20,428 bases of DNA from Salegentibacter sp. (GTDB lineage: Bacteria > Bacteroidota > Bacteroidia > Flavobacteriales > Flavobacteriaceae). The notes under the pieces are model-generated. The model was not told the origin of the DNA. It was given only the letters and a program-made list of their open reading frames with translations, and made no database searches. How positions within the stretch are numbered: position 1 is the stretch's first letter; every line of letters begins with the position of its first letter. Positions 16,277 to 20,428 of this stretch are shown here, one piece after another. The stretch is from contig JAGXIG010000029.1 in assembly GCA_024635815.1 (NCBI GenBank), positions 1-20,428 of the forward strand, in the 5' to 3' direction. The translations under genes were made by a program, and so were the position numbers.

Positions 16277-17308
16277 TTATTTAACCGGAATATAAAGGTG
16301 AGTAATCCATTTCGCAGGATTGGCCACTTGCTCTGGAGAAGTTAAATGAGCTTCAAAGTTATTAGCATCTTCCGCTAATTCAAGATCGTTTGCTTCAATA
16401 TAATTATAGGCAGCATCCCAGGCTTCCTTTAAGTTTTTATAATCTCCTTTTAGAGTGGTTTTCAGAACTTTTTGGTTAGGCATAAACCCGGTTAAAATTT
16501 CACTTTTAGCGGGAGTGATTACCTCACTCGGTGTAAAGATCCCAGCTGAAAAAATGGCCGTGCCTGAAGTTTCGTTCAATTCATTATAAAGAACAAATGG
16601 ATTTCCATTTTTCTCAATCGCATTCTCATCCATATAAGTAGAAACCTCTGCAAACATAGGGATCATCTTTTCGTCTATCTGACTTATTTTACTGGCAGTA
16701 GTAGTATACATATAATAGCCGCCACCGTGCTGAATAACTCCGTCTACATTAATGGTGTATTTATCCATTTTATTCAAAACAACGCTCTCCATATTATTAA
16801 GTCCTTTCTGGAACATTGGGCGCATCATTTGGGTTATGCTTTCTTCCTGGAAAGTGAAAGCCAGTTTTTCCATAAAACTTTGGTGGCCTTTCATTCCCCA
16901 GGTTACTTCAGTGCCATTTTCAATTTCATTGAATTTCCAGTAAACTTCGCTGGTAGACTCACCAAATGGTGTTTTAAAACTAATTTCCTGATCTATTTCA
17001 GAATAAGGTTTGGCTGAAATTGTTTTTATTTCTCCACTTCCGGAGCTTTCACTCTTCCAGGAATAAGAAGCACTATCTCCGCTAGTTTTTGCTCCGTATT
17101 CAATAATCATATCATCAGCTTCAGCAGACCAAGGCTCCCAATTCTCCCAGTTTTTAAATTCGTTTACTTCCTGAAACACCATTTCTACCGGGGCTGTAAT
17201 TATTTTGGTTTCTTCTACCTGAAAATCTCCATCTTTTGTGGCGATATAAATAGAACCTGCAATTATTACTATTAAAAGTAAAAAGAATAGGTATTTAAAA
17301 ATTTTCAT
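16277..17308 (-). CDS. Membrane-anchored SRPBCC protein with GyrI-like C-terminal domain
   Basis: A 343-residue two-domain protein. A hydrophobic N-terminal segment (IFKYLFFLLLIVIIAGSIYI, about residues 3-22) anchors it. Residues 30-175 fit an SRPBCC/START-type lipid or small-molecule cavity (VEETKIITAPVEMVFQEVNE, WENWEPW, then an EVTWGMKG strand). Residues 185-343 resemble a GyrI-like/AraC effector-binding domain (IFTPSEVITP, TTLKGDYKNLKEAWDAAYNY, and the ending WITHLYIPVK). The ligand is unknown. It is the first gene of an operon with crcB (6-bp gap), and a perfect AT-rich dyad lies 32 bp upstream of its start codon. The combination is known in Bacteroidetes; a functional link to fluoride is untested. 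Confidence 0.8.
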   Translation of the reverse strand: MKIFKYLFFLLLIVIIAGSIYIATKDGDFQVEETKIITAPVEMVFQEVNEFKNWENWEPWSAEADDMIIEYGAKTSGDSASYSWKSESSGSGEIKTISAKPYSEIDQEISFKTPFGESTSEVYWKFNEIENGTEVTWGMKGHQSFMEKLAFTFQEESITQMMRPMFQKGLNNMESVVLNKMDKYTINVDGVIQHGGGYYMYTTTASKISQIDEKMIPMFAEVSTYMDENAIEKNGNPFVLYNELNETSGTAIFSAGIFTPSEVITPAKSEILTGFMPNQKVLKTTLKGDYKNLKEAWDAAYNYIEANDLELAEDANNFEAHLTSPEQVANPAKWITHLYIPVK

Positions 17309-17339
17309 AGTGGTTGGTTTATAAGCGAAGATACTTAAT

Positions 17340-17356
17340 TTAACAATATTTGTTAA
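17340..17356. promoter_or_regulatory. Candidate operator upstream of the SRPBCC-crcB operon
   Basis: TTAACAA-TAT-TTGTTAA is a perfect 17-bp dyad 32 bp before the SRPBCC start codon, in the promoter-sized spacer after the two-TM gene. Symmetry and position suggest a dimeric regulator site. Confidence 0.4.
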
Positions 17357-17365
17357 GCAAGAAAT

Positions 17366-17554
17366 TTAGGGATTTAAAAAGCCTTTAAGCACAAAGAGCA
17401 AACCTATAAAAGCCAGGAAAGCCAGGAGAACCCAAATACTTCCTTTGTATTGTTTTCTGTGTAATAATGTATCTTTTTTATAACTAATCACGATAATTAT
17501 TACGAAAGAGACTAGAAATAAACCTGCAAAAACGAGTTGGCCGGTGCTAAACAT
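17366..17554 (-). CDS. Small two-span membrane protein, unknown function
   Basis: A 62-residue protein with two hydrophobic helices (about residues 6-24 and 41-58) joined by a basic loop KKDTLLHRKQYKGS. The positive loop predicts both ends outside the cytoplasm. It has a coding-like composition and its own -7 element (17571-17578, minus strand). Similar small proteins seem frequent in Flavobacteriaceae, but no function is known. Confidence 0.68.
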   Translation of the reverse strand: MFSTGQLVFAGLFLVSFVIIIVISYKKDTLLHRKQYKGSIWVLLAFLAFIGLLFVLKGFLNP

Positions 17555-17570
17555 TTTATTTACTTTTATA

Positions 17571-17594
17571 CAAAGTTAAGGTTTTAGGCTTAAC
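17571..17594 (-). promoter_or_regulatory. -7 element overlapped by a dyad, two-TM gene promoter
   Basis: On the minus strand TAACTTTG (17571-17578) matches TANNTTTG 16 bp before the start codon. The dyad GTTAAG-N8-CTTAAC (17575-17594) overlaps it. The same 66-bp spacer serves the divergent MazG-like gene. Confidence 0.4.
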
Positions 17595-17620
17595 CTGTAA
17601 TTGATTTTAAATTATAACAA

Positions 17621-18019
17621 ATGAAAAAAAGACTCGCCGCAGTAAAGGAATTTCATAAAACCTTTAATCTGGGAATAGCCGAAAACCCAAGGGCTTCTCT
17701 AGGAGCTGAAAAAAATCGTTTACGCTACGAATTGATGAAAGAAGAAAATCAGGAGTACCCTGAAGCAGCATCTAATGGTGATCTTACCGAAGTGGCCGAT
17801 GCCCTTGGGGATATGCTGTATGTATTATGTGGGACCATTATTGAACATGGCCTTGAAGACAAGATTGAAGCTGTTTTTGATGAAATTCAGTGTAGTAATA
17901 TGAGTAAGCTTGATGAAAATGGAAATCCTATTTATAATGAAAAAGGAAAGGTAATAAAAGGACCTAATTATTTCAAGCCGAATATAGAAAAGGCTTTAAA
18001 AAGTAATGACGATTATTAA
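17621..18019 (+). CDS. MazG-like nucleoside triphosphate pyrophosphohydrolase
   Basis: A 132-residue all-alpha NTP pyrophosphohydrolase-fold protein. The metal-binding pattern of the MazG/PRA-PH superfamily is intact: E41-E42-x-x-E45, then E57-x-x-D60 and D64 in LTEVADALGDMLYVLCGTII. The C-terminal part (DEIQCSNMSKL, then GKVIKGPNYFKP) is typical of the phage- and bacterial-type relatives loosely labelled phosphoribosyl-ATP pyrophosphohydrolase. Without hisI fusion or his genes nearby, a house-cleaning role on noncanonical dNTPs is more likely than histidine synthesis. It is followed after 6 bp by a MITE-like element. Confidence 0.85.
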   Translation: MKKRLAAVKEFHKTFNLGIAENPRASLGAEKNRLRYELMKEENQEYPEAASNGDLTEVADALGDMLYVLCGTIIEHGLEDKIEAVFDEIQCSNMSKLDENGNPIYNEKGKVIKGPNYFKPNIEKALKSNDDY

Positions 18020-18025
18020 AATAGG

Positions 18026-18197
18026 AAAGAGGCGGTCTGAAAAAGTTTTTTAAATCGTCATTCAGAACCTGCCCGTTCGTTCAGGCAGGTTTATTTTAGA
18101 ATTTAAGATGTTGATAATCAAAAATTTTAGAAGCTGAAACCATCCCGAAAGCTTTCGGGATAGCTTGACGAAATTGGACTTTTCAGACAGACTCTTT
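18026..18197. mobile_element. MITE-like element with terminal inverted repeats
   Basis: The ends pair as imperfect inverted repeats: left AAAGAGGCGGTCTGAAAA (18026-18043) and right, reverse complemented, AAAGAGTCTGTCTGAAAA, 16 of 18 identical; CGTCA/TGACG pairs again further in (18056-18060 and 18166-18170). Inside are two more palindromes, AACCTGCC/GGCAGGTT (18066-18073, 18084-18091) and ATCCCGAAAGCTTTCGGGAT (18142-18161). It has no coding capacity and fills almost the whole 198-bp gap between two convergent genes. No clear target duplication is seen. The TIRs and nested palindromes fit a non-autonomous element; a bidirectional terminator role is also possible. Confidence 0.55.
18066..18097 (+). 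terminator. Possible terminator hairpin of the MazG-like gene
   Basis: An 8-bp stem AACCTGCC/GGCAGGTT with a 10-nt loop, followed by TTATTTTA. It lies within the MITE-like element, 46 bp after the MazG-like stop. Confidence 0.45.
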
Positions 18198-18217
18198 ATA
18201 TTCTTAAAGAAATCAAT

Positions 18218-19285
18218 TTATTTTACCTGGTATCTCCAGCCGTGTTTATCTTCGGCTTGGTTATATTGTATTTTCATTAAGCGGTCTTTAAAAGATTTTC
18301 CGTAGGAATCTTCCATTTTTGGAAGCTCAAATTTTTCGCCTTTATATCCAAATCCGGCGATAGGATTAATTACCGTTGCAGTACCTGAACCAAAGATCTC
18401 TTTTAATTCTCCTTTTCTGGCTGCCTCTACAATTTCAGAAACAGGTACCCTTCTAATTTCAACTTCAATATTAAGGTCTTTTGCAAGGTCTATAACGCTT
18501 TTTCGGGTTACACCATCCAGAATTCTATCACTGGTAGGAGCGGTAATAAGTTTGTCTCCAATTCTGAAGAAAATATTCATAGTTCCGGCTTCTTCCAGGT
18601 AGTCGTGTGTATTGGCATCAGTCCAGATTATTTGTTGGAAACCGGCTTCTTTTGCAAGATTGGTAGGATAAAATTGCGCGGCATAGTTTCCGGCAGCTTT
18701 GGCAGCTCCAACACCACCATCGGCAGCACGGCTGTATTTTTCTGAAAACTGAACCCTCACTTCGCCGCTGTAATAAGCCTGGGCAGGAGAGCAAATAATC
18801 ATAAATTTATAATTAGTTGAAGGATTTGCAGATATGCATTCTTCTGTGGCAATTACAAAAGGGCGAATATAAAGCGAGTTGCCAAAACCTTTTTTGATCC
18901 AGTCTTTTTCCAATTTTAATAATTCTTCTAATCCGTTGAAGAAAAATTCTTCGGGGAATTCAGGTATTGCCAACCTGGCACTGGATTTATTGATTCTTTT
19001 ATAATTTTCTTCTGGTCTAAAAAGCCAAATCTGGTCGTTTTCATCTTTATAGGCCTTCATTCCTTCAAAAACAGCCTGGCCATAATGAAATACTTTAGCC
19101 GATGGATCCAGTTGAATAGGCCCGTAAGGTTTAATTTTAGGGTTTTGCCATTGGCCATTTTCATAATCACACTCAAACATATGATCGGTGAAAATTGCCC
19201 CAAAAACCAGATTGTCAAAATTTACTTCTTCAATTTTAGATTTTTGGATTTTGGTAATATCGAGCTGGTCAGTATCGTATTTCAT
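18218..19285 (-). CDS. ilvE: Branched-chain amino acid aminotransferase
   Basis: PLP-dependent fold-type IV transaminase interconverting Leu/Ile/Val and their 2-oxo acids. The 355-residue length suits the BCAT-like group (with N-terminal extension). Visible: GPIQLDPSAKVFHYGQAVFE with the FEGMKAY motif, a LYIRPFVIATE segment, the PLP lysine in GVGAAKAAGNYAAQ (Lys196), the EEAGTMNIFF segment, GVTRKSVIDLA and FGSGTATVINPI. The start at 19285 (MKYDTD) is chosen because the promoter -7 element covers 19304-19311, which excludes the longest start at 19306; 19291 remains possible. It is divergent from DUF4920/mnmD. Confidence 0.95.
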   Translation of the reverse strand: MKYDTDQLDITKIQKSKIEEVNFDNLVFGAIFTDHMFECDYENGQWQNPKIKPYGPIQLDPSAKVFHYGQAVFEGMKAYKDENDQIWLFRPEENYKRINKSSARLAIPEFPEEFFFNGLEELLKLEKDWIKKGFGNSLYIRPFVIATEECISANPSTNYKFMIICSPAQAYYSGEVRVQFSEKYSRAADGGVGAAKAAGNYAAQFYPTNLAKEAGFQQIIWTDANTHDYLEEAGTMNIFFRIGDKLITAPTSDRILDGVTRKSVIDLAKDLNIEVEIRRVPVSEIVEAARKGELKEIFGSGTATVINPIAGFGYKGEKFELPKMEDSYGKSFKDRLMKIQYNQAEDKHGWRYQVK

Positions 19286-19303
19286 ATTCATTAATTTAGT
19301 TAA

Positions 19304-19332
19304 CAAATTTACCTAAATTAAAACAGAATCAA
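19304..19332 (-). promoter_or_regulatory. ilvE promoter
   Basis: On the minus strand TAAATTTG (19311-19304) is an exact TANNTTTG match with TTG (19332-19330) 18 bp upstream. It implies a short leader before the start at 19285. Confidence 0.6.
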
Positions 19333-19347
19333 AATCTAAAGTTTTGG

Positions 19348-19355
19348 TAATTTTG
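19348..19355 (+). promoter_or_regulatory. -7 element for DUF4920-mnmD
   Basis: TAATTTTG matches TANNTTTG 33 bp before the DUF4920 start codon. No TTG is seen 17-23 bp upstream. Confidence 0.45.
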
Positions 19356-19387
19356 TTTGCCTGCAAGGTTTTAACTAAAAATAGAAA

Positions 19388-19891
19388 ATGAGAAAAATTG
19401 CGACTATATTGGCCTTCCCGCTAATTTTTGTTGCCAGTAAAAACGAGACATCTAATTATGAAACATAGGTTTTAGGCGAAGCCAATCCTGTTTCCTGTAA
19501 TTCTATTGGAAAAAGTATTACTGCTGAAAATATTCTGAGTGCGGCCGAAGCGCTAGAGAAATTTACTTCGCTGAAACCGGGTGATACCTTATATTTTAAA
19601 TTTGTTTCAAAAATTAACAGCGTTTGTAAAATGAAAGGTTGCTGGATGATTTTGGAACTTTCGGAAGAAGAAGATGTAAGGGTTACCTTTAAGGATTACG
19701 GATTTTTCGTACCAAAAGACAGTGAAAATACCGAAGTGATTGTAGAAGGAAAAGCATTTTTAAATGAAATGTTGGTTGAAGACCAAAAACACTATGCTGA
19801 AGATGAAGGAAAATCTGAAGCTAAAATAGCTGCAATTACGTCTCCGGAAATTACCAGAGCTTTTATCGCTAAGGGTGTACTTTTAAAATAA
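19388..19891 (+). pseudogene. DUF4920 gene interrupted by an in-frame TAG
   Basis: Read from ATG 19388 the frame gives an N-terminal hydrophobic signal (MRKIATILAFPLIFVASKNE), then an amber codon at 19466-19468 (codon 27), and then continues open in the same frame for 140 codons to TAA 19889-19891. The downstream part is a good DUF4920 domain: GEANPVSCNSIGKSITAENI, LKPGDTLYFKFVSKINSVCKMKGCWM, DYGFFVPKDSENTEVIVEGKAF, and the end FIAKGVLLK. The stop lies just between export signal and domain. A CAG to TAG transition is the simplest origin. No good restart codon lies before ATG 19631, which would omit half the domain. The signal also has Ser where a lipobox Cys might be expected. A sequencing error is the alternative. 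Confidence 0.8.
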
Positions 19892-19895
19892 TAAT

Positions 19896-20428
19896 TTGGA
19901 AAGAAAAATAATAAAAACCGGGGATGGCTCTGTCACCATTCATTTAAGCGAATGGGATGAACAATACCATTCCAAACACGGTGCGATACAGGAAGCCAAG
20001 CACGTTTTTATAAAAATGGGCATGGAATATTGGATAGGGCAAAATAATGGAAAGGAAATCGCTATTCTGGAAATTGGTTTTGGTACCGGCCTTAATGCTT
20101 TTATCACTTTCCTTGAGGCTAAAAAACTTCAGCTCAAAGTAAATTATATCGGAGTAGAGGCATACCCGGTTTCTGAAAATGAAATAAGGGAATTGAACTA
20201 TGCCGAAATGCTTTCCGCAGAAAAATATTTTGATTCTTTTAAGAAAATGCATGAAATTCCGTGGGATGCCCCCATAGCTATTTCTGAAAATTTTCAACTT
20301 GAAAAACAACAAAAGCGATTTGAAGAAATCGAAGATATCAACAAATACGATCTGGTATTTTTTGATGCTTTCGGTGCAAGAGTTCAACCCGAACTTTGGA
20401 CAGAAGAAATCTTTGCTAAAATGTTTGC
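19896..20428 (+). CDS. mnmD: tRNA 5-methylaminomethyl-2-thiouridine methyltransferase MnmD (3' end outside window)
   Basis: SAM-dependent methyltransferase for the last step of mnm5s2U34 formation in tRNA, homologous to the methyltransferase half of MnmC. Visible in 177 codons: KTGDGSVTIHLSEWDEQYHS with KHGAIQEAKHVF, the SAM motif ILEIGFGTGLNAF (57-69), NYIGVEAYPVS, and the catalytic-region VFFDAFGARVQPELW near the window end. The start is TTG at 19896: an in-frame stop at 19884-19886 leaves no upstream ATG, and the first in-frame ATG is about 40 residues in, past conserved sequence. The start codon lies 4 bp after the DUF4920 stop, so translation is probably coupled. The frame runs off the window. 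Confidence 0.9.
   Translation, partial: MERKIIKTGDGSVTIHLSEWDEQYHSKHGAIQEAKHVFIKMGMEYWIGQNNGKEIAILEIGFGTGLNAFITFLEAKKLQLKVNYIGVEAYPVSENEIRELNYAEMLSAEKYFDSFKKMHEIPWDAPIAISENFQLEKQQKRFEEIEDINKYDLVFFDAFGARVQPELWTEEIFAKMF

Noticed and set aside
17309..17365. Fluoride riboswitch before the crcB operon
   Set aside because: The spacer is only 57 bp, AT-rich, and lacks the conserved pseudoknot elements; only a simple dyad is present.
19631..19891. A separate 86-residue gene starting at ATG 19631
   Set aside because: It is the second half of the DUF4920 frame; conserved DUF4920 sequence extends upstream in frame to the amber codon.
19944..20387. 147-codon minus-strand open frame
   Set aside because: It is the antisense shadow of mnmD, whose plus-strand frame contains the SAM motif and conserved sequence.

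Overview
The window is a chromosomal stretch from a member of the Bacteroidetes, most likely a marine Flavobacteriaceae (Gramella/Salegentibacter/Zunongwangia-like by protein flavour; the genus is inference). The evidence is AT-rich spacers, start codons without Shine-Dalgarno motifs, several matches to the Bacteroidetes -7 element TANNTTTG, and flavobacterial proteins such as a Lacal_2735-like protein, DUF4920, DUF4197, a fused IcmF mutase and a PII protein with an unusual T-loop. No phage, integrase, CRISPR array, rRNA or tRNA was seen.

Region by region. 1-2530 (+): the 3' part of prfA (release factor 1), a terminator, then pyrF and a signal-less BtuF-like metal-receptor protein. 2527-4518 (-): a small Lacal_2735-like protein, a DUF4197 lipoprotein and purU. 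4660-8115 (+): icmF, a B12-dependent fused mutase/GTPase, followed by a spacer full of palindromes. 8287-9900: a MarC-family membrane protein flanked by two short helical proteins that align with each other. 10015-12404 (+): an Lrp/AsnC regulator, a DUF1328 membrane peptide and a secreted alpha/beta-hydrolase-like protein with a long helical C-terminus. 12405-12884: an unexplained 480-bp spacer. 12885-15724 (-): a nitrogen module of PII protein, ammonium transporter and outer-membrane porin. 15896-17554 (-): crcB (fluoride channel) coupled to an SRPBCC/GyrI-like protein, then a two-TM peptide. 17621-18019 (+): a MazG-like pyrophosphohydrolase. 18026-18197: a MITE-like element filling the gap to ilvE. 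18218-19285 (-): ilvE. 19388-20428 (+): a DUF4920 gene broken by an in-frame amber codon, and the 5' part of mnmD, which begins with TTG.

Most genes are ordinary flavobacterial housekeeping or accessory genes. PII, Amt and porin probably act together: sensing, inner-membrane ammonium transport and outer-membrane passage. The most notable non-gene structures are the 172-bp inverted-repeat element at 18026-18197, several families of short GC-rich palindromes in spacers, and AT-rich dyads at likely operator positions near the Lrp gene and the SRPBCC-crcB operon. The most notable gene-level anomalies are the nonsense codon in DUF4920, the apparent loss of the catalytic His in the secreted hydrolase, and the paired helical-bundle genes around marC.
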